The position numbers were made by a program, and so were the translations under genes. A stretch of 7,005 nt of DNA, taken from assembly GCA_018671205.1 (NCBI GenBank), contig JABHIC010000245.1, forward strand, positions 1-7,005, in the 5' to 3' direction. This document shows positions 1 through 7,005 of this stretch, one piece after another; within the stretch, counting starts at the first letter, position 1, and each line of letters begins with the position of its first letter. Source of the stretch: Gammaproteobacteria bacterium (GTDB taxonomy: Bacteria > Pseudomonadota > Gammaproteobacteria > GCF-002020875). The notes under the pieces are model-generated. The model ran no database searches. It had not been told where the DNA came from and saw only the letters and a program-made list of their open reading frames with translations.

Positions 1-1628
1 AGAACCGCATTGATGAGATCTACTCCATTGCCCAGGCCATCGACCCACAGCTCTTCGGACCGCTATTCCGTTTCAACCGCGACTTCTACCAACTGGATGA
101 ACGGGGGCGCCCACAAGGGGTAAGAAATCTGGACGCCCTCTATCGACGGCTCCAGCCGATCCTGCTGCGGCGACGTAAACATGAGGTGGAGGGTGAGCTG
201 CCAGACCGTACCATCAACACCTACTTTGTGGAGATGGCACCGGAGCAGGAGAGCCGTTACCGTGAGTATAGCCATCAGCTTGCGCGTCTCATGCAGATCG
301 CAAAACGGCGCCCCCTGAGCAGCGAGGAGTCAAAAAGATTGCAGAGCAAACTGGCCTGTATGCGCATGCTCTGTGACACCCCCTACATCCTCGATCCCGA
401 CTGCCGCATCTCCCCCAAGCTGGAGGAGCTGAAGAAGATCTTTGAGGAGCTGTTTGCCGAACCGGAGGCGGGCGATTCCCCGAACAAGGTGATCCTCTTC
501 TCAGAGTGGACCCGGATGTTGGAGCTGATTCAGCAGGAGGCCGACCATCAGGGCATTGAGTACGCGCTCCATACCGGTGCAGTCGAGCAAAAAAAGCGGC
601 GCATTGAGATTAACCGTTTCAAGAGTGACCCCAACTGCCGGCTCTTTCTCACCTCCGATGCCGGAGCTACCGGCCTCAACCTGCAGGTAGCCAATATTGT
701 TATCAATGTCGATCTGCCGTGGAATCCCGCCAAGCTGGAGCAGCGCATCGCACGCGCCTGGCGTAAACATCAAAAACGGGCGGTACAGGTGATCAACCTG
801 GTCTGCGAAAACTCCATTGAACACCGTATCCTCCATATACTGGACCAGAAAAAGGCACTCGCTCAGGGTGTACTCGATGGCGAGGGGGTCACCGAGATGG
901 CACTACCCTCCGGGCGTGGGGCAATGCTGGAGCGACTGGAGTCATTGATGGAGGGCAGCCCATCCACCCTCCCCAGAGCTCAAACCGTGGAGAAGAGAAG
1001 TGAGCTGGAGCAGCTCCAACAAGAGGTGGAGGCGCGCGCACCGGGACTGGGAGAGTCGATTACCGAAATTGAGAGCCCCTCAGGCCAAAAAACCCTGCTT
1101 GCGGTCGTCCCACCCCAGCAGCAAGCCACCATTCAGGAGGCGTTACAACCCTCAGCACCGCCTCTGGCGCTGATTGACCCAGAGACACTCGCACTACTCA
1201 AACAGCTCTCTGATGCCGGTGCGATCACCCTCAACCCCGCTATGGAGCAGCTCCTCCCCTCCGCTCAAGCGGAGCAAAACCAGCGCCTGCAACGAGAGAA
1301 AATTCGACACCGGATCGAGCAGGCACAGCGACAACTAACCGCTGCGGAACGTCCACTGAAGATGGCGCAACTGCTGTTCAACGGCGGCTTTCAGCAAGAG
1401 GCACTCTCTCCACTCAGGGAGGCTCTTCAGCAAGCCATCGCCCTGCTGATCAAGGCTGAAGAGGTCAGTGAGCTCTCACAGAGCCTGCTCCCTCACGAAA
1501 CAGCCGCCTTTGCACAAAACTTCCTGGATCACCCCCCCCAGCAGTGTGAGGCTCTGTTACTGGAAAAGGGTACGGCCCTTATCGCCGAGATCGGGATTCG
1601 TCTGCAGGCGATGTTACTGCAGGGGTGA
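1..1628 (+). CDS. SNF2-family helicase/ATPase, C-terminal part (5' end outside window)
   Basis: This is an ATP-dependent DNA translocase of the SNF2 (superfamily 2) type; its partner and substrate are unknown. The first full codon is at position 3 and the frame stays open to the TGA at 1626-1628, giving 541 residues. A GTG at 186 is internal, because the frame upstream of it still reads as the end of a SNF2 N-terminal ATPase lobe (NRIDEIYSIAQAIDPQLF, then ILLRRRKHEVEGELPDR near 160-200). The helicase C lobe is clear: motif IV region KVILFSEW at about 486-509, motif V TSDAGATGLNLQ at about 651-686, and motif VI QRIARAWRKHQKR at 741-779 carrying the arginine-finger type arginines. The Walker A and DExx motifs would lie upstream of the window. 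About 240 residues after the helicase core (from about 900) are Glu/Gln/Leu-rich, probably helical, and match no domain I can name; the last ~90 faintly resemble a HEPN-like bundle. Family assignment is firm; cellular role is not. Confidence 0.93.
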   Translation, partial: NRIDEIYSIAQAIDPQLFGPLFRFNRDFYQLDERGRPQGVRNLDALYRRLQPILLRRRKHEVEGELPDRTINTYFVEMAPEQESRYREYSHQLARLMQIAKRRPLSSEESKRLQSKLACMRMLCDTPYILDPDCRISPKLEELKKIFEELFAEPEAGDSPNKVILFSEWTRMLELIQQEADHQGIEYALHTGAVEQKKRRIEINRFKSDPNCRLFLTSDAGATGLNLQVANIVINVDLPWNPAKLEQRIARAWRKHQKRAVQVINLVCENSIEHRILHILDQKKALAQGVLDGEGVTEMALPSGRGAMLERLESLMEGSPSTLPRAQTVEKRSELEQLQQEVEARAPGLGESITEIESPSGQKTLLAVVPPQQQATIQEALQPSAPPLALIDPETLALLKQLSDAGAITLNPAMEQLLPSAQAEQNQRLQREKIRHRIEQAQRQLTAAERPLKMAQLLFNGGFQQEALSPLREALQQAIALLIKAEEVSELSQSLLPHETAAFAQNFLDHPPQQCEALLLEKGTALIAEIGIRLQAMLLQG

Positions 1629-1729
1629 GGGAGCCACTGTTTTATCATCCTCCACACCCCCTATGTTTTCTTATGAAAATCAAATACAATCAATAGCACC
1701 ATAAGCCAAGTGGAATAGGTGTTAAAACA
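1629..1729. other. Intergenic region before the signalling operon; possible promoter
   Basis: This is a 101-bp AT-richer gap between the helicase stop and the receiver gene. It contains a 5-bp inverted repeat, TTTTC-TTAT-GAAAA (1666-1679). Just after it is TACAAT (1685-1690), a 5-of-6 match to a sigma-70 -10 box, but no good -35 lies at the usual distance. No GC-rich hairpin with a T-run is visible, so helicase transcripts could read through. It is the only gap upstream of the three signalling genes large enough for their own promoter; that role is inferred. Confidence 0.35.
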
Positions 1730-1732
1730 GTG
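1717..1732 (+). promoter_or_regulatory. Weak ribosome binding site and GTG start of the receiver gene
   Basis: AGGT at 1717-1720 sits 9 bases before a GTG start at 1730. An in-frame TAG at 1694-1696 limits any upstream extension. The receiver fold's acidic pair (D12, D13) lies at the expected distance from this start, which supports it. Confidence 0.55.
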
Positions 1733-2104
1733 GATCATAAGATAAAAACCATACTCATTGTGGATGATAACCGCCTCCCCAGAATCATCGAGCGCGCCAT
1801 TCTGAGTGAGCACTTTCCGGAACTATCCGTGCTAGAGGCAGCCACTGGAGAAGAGGCCCTGGAAACTGCCCGCAAGCAGCCCGTTGATCTGGCCCTGGTC
1901 GATATCAATGTGCCGGGGATGGATGGGCTGGAGCTGGGAGAGTGGCTCCGAAAAGAGTCTCTCGTCACCCATATCTGTTTTGTAAGCGCCAATATTCAGA
2001 ATACCAGCCGTGAGAAAGCGGCCCAGTTAAACGCTCAATTCATCGCCAAACCCATGACAGAAGAGAAGCTGATCACACTAATTGAAGGGATTGGGGTAGC
2101 GTAA
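1730..2104 (+). CDS. Single-domain response regulator (CheY-like receiver)
   Basis: This 124-residue cytosolic protein consists of one receiver domain and nothing else. All switch residues are visible: the Mg2+-binding acidic pair D12/D13 in ILIVDDN, phosphoacceptor D58 in LALVDINVPGMDG, the conserved Ser/Thr position as S86 in FVSAN, and K107 in FIAKP. It has no DNA-binding, GGDEF or other output domain, so it should work by protein contact or as a phosphorelay intermediate. Translation starts at GTG. Its TAA at 2102-2104 is followed after one base by the CheC-like gene, which points to one transcript and coupled translation. The likely phosphodonor is the hybrid kinase two genes downstream, and the likely phosphatase is the next gene; both partnerships are inferred from context. 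It could act on the flagellar motor like CheY, but nothing here shows that. Confidence 0.92.
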   Translation: MDHKIKTILIVDDNRLPRIIERAILSEHFPELSVLEAATGEEALETARKQPVDLALVDINVPGMDGLELGEWLRKESLVTHICFVSANIQNTSREKAAQLNAQFIAKPMTEEKLITLIEGIGVA

Positions 2105-2108
2105 ATTG
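2093..2108 (+). promoter_or_regulatory. Ribosome binding site and TTG start of the CheC-like gene
   Basis: GGGGT at 2093-2097 lies inside the end of the receiver gene, 8 bases before a TTG start at 2106. The next methionine is residue 32, inside the first phosphatase motif, so the rare TTG is needed to give a complete N-terminus. The overlap of this site with upstream coding sequence supports translational coupling. Confidence 0.55.
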
Positions 2109-2717
2109 GATAATTTTGATCTAAACGAACTCCAACATGATAGCCTGATCGAGCTTCTCAACATTAGTGTTGGTACATCCGCCTCCGTGTTAAGCGAAAT
2201 GGCGCACAGTGAGATAAGGCTGAGCGTCCCCCAACTCTATCAAATCCCTCGTCGCCAGGTCATTGAACTGATTGAGGAGAGTACCACAGGCAATGTGGTC
2301 TCCATCAACATGGAGACCCATGGCTTTGTCTCTGGCGAGAGCATGCTGATTTTCTCAGAAGAGTCCAGCCTCTCTCTGGTAGAGGTTATTCTACAGGGTC
2401 AGGTCCCCCTGGAGCTCCTCACTGAAATGGCGGAGGAGGCACTGATAGAGGTGGGGAATGTGGTACTGGGCACCTGTCTATCTACCCTTGCCGATCTGCT
2501 TGATAAGAAACTAACCACCTCAGTGCCCTTCTCTGTTCATGGTTCGGTAGCCGAGGTGATCGGGAGTGGTGAGACAGAAATTCTCTTTCTCCGGGTTAAT
2601 TTCAGCCACGAATATGGCAAGGACAGTGGATTCATCACCCTGATGTTTGATGTGGCTTCCGTAGACAATATCTCTGCTGCAATTGATGCTTATCTTAAAA
2701 AATTAAACATTATGTAG
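2106..2717 (+). CDS. CheC-family receiver phosphatase
   Basis: This is a 203-residue cytosolic protein of the CheC/CheX/FliY phosphatase family, which removes phosphate from CheY-like receivers. The family signature is [D/S]-x3-E-x2-N-x22-P. The first copy is exact: D12, E16, N19 and P42 (ELLNISVGTSASVLSEM). The second copy is E111, E115, N118 and P141 (EVGNVVLGTCLSTLADLL), with spacing exact but Glu in the D/S position. Two motif copies and a length near 200 residues fit CheC rather than one-motif CheX. There are no membrane segments and no FliN-like C-terminal domain as in FliY. It starts with TTG one base after the receiver gene, so that receiver is the obvious substrate, with the hybrid kinase's own receiver as a second candidate. 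It is followed by a 38-bp gap and the kinase. No adjacent cheD or other chemotaxis gene is seen, so a role in two-component signalling outside chemotaxis is at least as likely. Confidence 0.87.
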   Translation: MDNFDLNELQHDSLIELLNISVGTSASVLSEMAHSEIRLSVPQLYQIPRRQVIELIEESTTGNVVSINMETHGFVSGESMLIFSEESSLSLVEVILQGQVPLELLTEMAEEALIEVGNVVLGTCLSTLADLLDKKLTTSVPFSVHGSVAEVIGSGETEILFLRVNFSHEYGKDSGFITLMFDVASVDNISAAIDAYLKKLNIM

Positions 2718-2746
2718 GGCCCCTGTAGCCCTAAAAAGAGTAGCCC
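2716..2746 (+). repeat. Small hairpin plus direct repeat between cheC-like and kinase genes
   Basis: AGGGC (2716-2720) can pair with GCCCT (2728-2732) around a 7-base loop, beginning on the stop codon of the CheC-like gene. GTAGCCC occurs at 2725-2731 and again at 2740-2746, so the upstream GGGC could pair with either copy. There is no T-run, so it is not a standard terminator. It might affect stability or translation of the kinase part of the message, or be chance. Confidence 0.35.
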
Positions 2747-2755
2747 AAAACCGAT

Positions 2756-4282
2756 ATGGACAGCCCTTTCGCCACCGAAATTCTTCAGTCTATCAATTCT
2801 GGACTGTTAGTCATTAATGATGAACAGAAAATTGTCTTCGCTAACCGCTGGTTTCTGGAGGCTATCGATCACCTTGCGATAGATATTGACGGAACCGAGG
2901 TTACCCTCCACTTCCCTTACTTCAAAAAGCAGCGCCTACAGAGTGCGCTGACCAGTGCGATAAAATTTGGGGTTTCATCCCTTATCTCTCACTCCATACA
3001 CAGGAACATCTTCCCACTTCGCAACAGGAAGGGGGTGATCATTGACCATACCGTTTTCATCCGCTCACTTCACTGGGAGGAGGCATCCTACGCAATTATT
3101 CAACTCACCGATGTAACCAGTTCCATCAAACGTGAGCACTCGCTGCATAAGGCGCAACAGGAGGCGGTTCAGGCAAGTCAGGCCAAAGAGGAGTTTCTCG
3201 CCACCATGAGCCATGAGCTACGCACCCCTTTGACCACGATTATCGGCAGCAGTGAGATCCTGCTAGAGAAGGAACAGAGCCCGGATGAGCGGGAACTGAT
3301 CAAGGCGATTGAGACCGCAGGGCGAGGGCAGCTATTCCTGATCAATGACATCCTGGATATGTCAAAAATTGAATCGGGCAAGTTTACTATCCATAAGAGC
3401 TCCTTTGACCTCTCACACCTGCTGAAAGAGATTCAGCGAATGCTCTCTGTTCGTGCCATTGATAACGGCATTGAGCTGATCATCGAGCAACCGAACGCTG
3501 AAAAATATCTGCTAATTGGAGATGGTCAGCGTGTTGGACAGATTCTGATCAACCTGTTGGGTAATGCGATCAAATTCACTGAACAGGGCAGCGTCTCACT
3601 CTGCACAGAGGTGGTTGGTGATCAGCTGACCTTCCGTGTTGAGGATAGTGGTATCGGGATGACCCAGGAGACCATGGACAAACTCTTTCAACGTTTTGAG
3701 CAGGCCGACCAGTCCATTTCACGCCGCTTTGGGGGAACCGGCCTGGGACTCTTTATCTCAAGAAATCTGGCAGAGCTGATGGGGGGAACCATTGAGGTCT
3801 CCAGCCAGATGGGGGTCGGCTCTTCCTTCCTCCTGACACTCCCCTACTCTCCCAGCAACTACTCCATCCAGCAGGAAAAAGAGCCACACAACAGCGCATC
3901 GGTTCTTAGGGATCAATTCAGTGGCCATGTGTTAATTGCGGAGGACACGCCGGAGTTACAGCTTCTTCAACGCCGTATTCTGGAGAGGCTCGGCATTACA
4001 GTAACCACCGCAGCGAATGGTCGTGAGGCTGTTGAGCAGGCAACCGCTCAACCTTTTGACCTCATCCTGATGGATATGCAGATGCCGGTGATGAGTGGCA
4101 TTGAGGCCACCCAGACCCTGAGATCAGAGGGTATTCCGGTACCGATCGTGGCACTTACCGCAAATGTAATGGCGAAACATCGAGAGGCTTTTGAGTCTGC
4201 CGGGTGTGATGATTTCCTGGCCAAGCCGATCGACAGGCAGGAGCTGATGCGTGTACTGAAAAAATACCTAAAGAGCCTCTAA
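2756..4282 (+). CDS. Cytosolic PAS-type hybrid sensor histidine kinase
   Basis: This 508-residue hybrid kinase autophosphorylates and passes phosphate to a receiver. Domain order: a PAS-like sensor at about 7-120 (LLVINDEQKIVFANRWFLEA opens it); a short helical linker; HisKA at about 143-210 with phosphorylated H153 in ATMSHELRTPLT; HATPase at about 252-365 with N box NLLGNAIKFT (N270), G1 box DSGIGM (297-302), F box FQRFEQAD (311-318) and G2 box GGTGLGL (326-332); and a C-terminal receiver at about 390-505 with E396/D397, phosphoacceptor D440, T468 and K490. All catalytic positions are intact. There is no signal peptide or membrane segment, so it senses something inside the cell; the ligand cannot be read from sequence. 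There is no HPt domain, so relay onward would need one encoded elsewhere. ATG 2756 is the first start after an in-frame TAG at 2741, and its ribosome site is poor (AAGAG, 15 bases upstream), suggesting low or coupled translation. Confidence 0.95.
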   Translation: MDSPFATEILQSINSGLLVINDEQKIVFANRWFLEAIDHLAIDIDGTEVTLHFPYFKKQRLQSALTSAIKFGVSSLISHSIHRNIFPLRNRKGVIIDHTVFIRSLHWEEASYAIIQLTDVTSSIKREHSLHKAQQEAVQASQAKEEFLATMSHELRTPLTTIIGSSEILLEKEQSPDERELIKAIETAGRGQLFLINDILDMSKIESGKFTIHKSSFDLSHLLKEIQRMLSVRAIDNGIELIIEQPNAEKYLLIGDGQRVGQILINLLGNAIKFTEQGSVSLCTEVVGDQLTFRVEDSGIGMTQETMDKLFQRFEQADQSISRRFGGTGLGLFISRNLAELMGGTIEVSSQMGVGSSFLLTLPYSPSNYSIQQEKEPHNSASVLRDQFSGHVLIAEDTPELQLLQRRILERLGITVTTAANGREAVEQATAQPFDLILMDMQMPVMSGIEATQTLRSEGIPVPIVALTANVMAKHREAFESAGCDDFLAKPIDRQELMRVLKKYLKSL

Positions 4283-4304
4283 AGGGAACCTATGAAGGGA
4301 ACCT
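4282..4304. repeat. Tandem 10-bp direct repeat in the convergent gap
   Basis: AAGGGAACCT occurs at 4282-4291 and 4295-4304, a period of 13 bp, and fills nearly the whole space between the kinase stop and the ilvA stop. No hairpin followed by a T-run is visible on either strand, so no clear bidirectional terminator separates these convergent genes. Confidence 0.6.
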
Positions 4305-5816
<1,512 letters not shown>

Positions 5817-5963
5817 GGTATTAACCTAGAATTAATCGTCGTCAAGATCGAGGTGTTGGTTGCAGGAGCAGCGATCAGAAGACAATCGTACATGACTTGA
5901 TCAGGGGTTCCCAAGTATACTTGCCCTAAAAGAGTCCGCAAAGCGAACAAGGAGCAGAACAGA
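5817..5963. promoter_or_regulatory. Divergent ilvA/rpiA intergenic control region
   Basis: This 147-bp gap must hold start signals for both genes. For rpiA, ATGACT (5892-5897) and TATACT (5916-5921), 18 bp apart, make a plausible sigma-70 promoter with 4/6 and 5/6 matches. The -10 lies within a perfect 10-bp palindrome, AAGTATACTT (5913-5922), so the same site reads TATACT on the minus strand too. A minus-strand -35 for it is weak (TTTGCG, 17 bp away). Another ilvA candidate, TTGACG on the minus strand (5845-5840), would place its -10 on the start codon and conflicts with the ribosome site. The ilvA promoter is therefore unresolved. Confidence 0.45.
5949..5954 (+). promoter_or_regulatory. Strong ribosome binding site of rpiA
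   Basis: AAGGAG lies 9 bases before the ATG at 5964. It is the best Shine-Dalgarno match in the window and fixes the rpiA start. Confidence 0.85.
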
Positions 5964-6629
5964 ATGACTCAGGATGAGATGAAAAAGGCCGTTGCCGAGG
6001 CGGCACTACAGTATGTGGTTCCGGGTGAGATTATTGGTGTCGGTACCGGCTCTACCGCCAACTTCTTTATTGATGCCCTAGCCACCATCAAGGGGCAGGT
6101 CAAAGGGGCTGTTGCCAGTTCTGAGGCCACCGCTGAACGTCTGCGCGGACACGGCTTCGAGGTGATGAACCTGAACAGCGTCAATAGCCTGTCGATCTAT
6201 GTGGATGGTGCCGATGAGTCCAATAACCAACTCCATTTGATCAAGGGGGGCGGGGGAGCCCTGACCCGAGAGAAGATTGTGGCCGCAGTAGCTGAGCGAT
6301 TTATCTGTATTGCTGACGAAAGCAAACTGGTCGATGTGATGGGGGTGTTCCCGCTACCCGTAGAGGTGATCCCGATGGCGCAGAGTTATGTGGCACGTGA
6401 AATCATCAAGCAGATAGGGGGGCAGCCGGTACTGCGTGAGGGGTTCACCACCGACAATGGCAATATCATTCTGGATGTGAGAAATCTGCAAATCACCGAG
6501 CCGGCAAAGGTGGAACAGCAGCTCAACAATATCGTCGGGGTGGTGACCAACGGGCTCTTTGCCCTGCGCCCAGCGGATGCCCTGTTACTGGGAACCCCCA
6601 ACGGGGTGAGAACGGTTCAACCCGCATAA
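5964..6629 (+). CDS. rpiA: Ribose-5-phosphate isomerase A
   Basis: RpiA interconverts ribose 5-phosphate and ribulose 5-phosphate in the non-oxidative pentose phosphate pathway, supplying ribose for nucleotides and feeding sugar phosphates back to glycolysis. The 221 residues match the family length (219 in E. coli). The phosphate-binding loop VGTGSTANFFIDAL starts at 26. Catalytic residues D81 and D84 in YVDGADES, K94 in LIKGGGG and E103 in ALTREKIVA fall at the same numbers as in the E. coli enzyme. The RpiA fold is unrelated to RpiB, so the type is clear. ATG 5964 is supported by AAGGAG upstream. The gene is divergent from ilvA, an arrangement also known in pseudomonads, and lies 38 bp before priA with no visible terminator, so some priA transcription may come from here. 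Nothing unusual is seen. Confidence 0.98.
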   Translation: MTQDEMKKAVAEAALQYVVPGEIIGVGTGSTANFFIDALATIKGQVKGAVASSEATAERLRGHGFEVMNLNSVNSLSIYVDGADESNNQLHLIKGGGGALTREKIVAAVAERFICIADESKLVDVMGVFPLPVEVIPMAQSYVAREIIKQIGGQPVLREGFTTDNGNIILDVRNLQITEPAKVEQQLNNIVGVVTNGLFALRPADALLLGTPNGVRTVQPA

Positions 6630-6667
6630 CGCCCTCTCCCCAACCACTGCAGGGCACTATCCAAGAT

Positions 6668-7005
6668 ATGATTCTCCATATTGCCCTGCTTTCGGTTCCC
6701 CTCAGAAAGAGCTTTGACTATCTTCCTCTCCCCCCTGAGCCAGCGGATACCTCGAATAGCCCCGACCGGCTACCCCCCCCCCTACAACCCGGCATCCGGA
6801 TACGGGTCCCTTTTGGTCATCAGCAGCGCATTGGTATTCTCCTCGGTAGCTCAGCGCAGTCACAACTCCCGCTCTCAAAACTAAAGCCGATCAGTGAGGT
6901 GGTTGATCCCCAGCCACTACTGCCTGAGGCACTCCATCAACTGCTGTTACAGGCGGCACGCTATTACCACCACCCACTCGGTGAGGTCTACGAGAGCGCC
7001 CTTCC
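6668..7005 (+). CDS. priA: Primosomal protein N' (replication restart helicase PriA), N-terminal part (3' end outside window)
   Basis: PriA recognises stalled or repaired forks and reloads the replicative helicase. Only 112 codons plus two bases are in the window, all open. The start ILHIALLSVPLRKSFDYLPL, then PGIRIRVPFGHQQRIGILLG (41-60), LKPISEVVDPQPLLPEAL (72-89) and ARYYHHPLGEV (97-107) follow, in order, the 3'-end-binding domain and start of the winged-helix region of E. coli PriA. The helicase and zinc-binding parts would lie beyond 7005. Between FDYL and the glycine before RIRVPFG there are 23 residues, against about 10 in E. coli. This insert is proline-rich and encoded partly by a run of ten C (6773-6782); the frame is consistent on both sides. 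The ATG at 6668 has only a weak AGGG (6651-6654) 13 bases upstream. It lies 38 bp after rpiA on the same strand, so co-transcription is possible. Confidence 0.94.
   Translation, partial: MILHIALLSVPLRKSFDYLPLPPEPADTSNSPDRLPPPLQPGIRIRVPFGHQQRIGILLGSSAQSQLPLSKLKPISEVVDPQPLLPEALHQLLLQAARYYHHPLGEVYESAL

Noticed and set aside
186..188. GTG at 186 as the true start of the helicase gene
   Set aside because: The same frame is open back to position 3 and encodes the end of a SNF2 ATPase lobe, so the gene begins before the window.
501..836. 111-residue minus-strand frame opposite the helicase
   Set aside because: It is the complement of the conserved helicase C lobe, with no family features of its own.
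1620..1690. Terminator after the helicase gene
   Set aside because: The only inverted repeat is a 5-bp AT-rich stem (TTTTC/GAAAA) with no following T-run; too weak to call.
5818..5845. Minus-strand TTGACG (5845-5840) with a -10 near 5823-5818 as the ilvA promoter
   Set aside because: The -10 match is poor and transcription would begin at or inside the start codon, which conflicts with the ribosome site upstream of it.
6681..6884. 67-residue open frame on the plus strand
   Set aside because: It overlaps priA in another frame; the priA frame shows strong, ordered family motifs and runs off the window end.

Overview
The window reads as ordinary chromosomal DNA of a gammaproteobacterium. GC is moderately high and genes are densely packed. 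The IlvA, RpiA and PriA proteins look gammaproteobacterial: RpiA has its catalytic residues at the same numbers as the E. coli enzyme. The divergent ilvA/rpiA pair is also found in pseudomonads. I cannot support a genus. I see no mobile element, tRNA, rRNA or CRISPR array.

Layout from left to right. Positions 1-1628 hold the C-terminal 541 codons of a SNF2-family helicase/ATPase whose start lies outside the window. Positions 1730-4282 hold three same-strand signalling genes: a stand-alone receiver (CheY-like) protein, a CheC-type phosphatase and a cytosolic PAS/histidine kinase/receiver hybrid kinase. Positions 4305-5816 on the minus strand hold biosynthetic threonine dehydratase (ilvA), convergent with the kinase gene across only 22 bp. 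A 147-bp divergent intergenic region follows. Then come rpiA (5964-6629) and, 38 bp downstream, the 5' end of priA (6668 to beyond 7005).

How the genes work together. The three signalling genes look like one operon. The kinase would phosphorylate its own receiver and, directly or through an HPt protein encoded elsewhere, the single-domain receiver. The CheC-like protein, with one intact and one near-intact phosphatase motif, would reset that receiver. None of the three has a recognisable output domain, so the effector must lie outside the window or act by protein-protein contact. IlvA (isoleucine branch), RpiA (pentose phosphate) and PriA (replication restart) are housekeeping genes that share neighbourhood rather than pathway.

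The window is mostly well explained by known families. The most unusual items are the receiver/CheC/hybrid-kinase cassette, a helix-rich C-terminal extension on the SNF2 protein, and a 10-C run inside an enlarged proline-rich loop of PriA. I found no convincing wholly new system.
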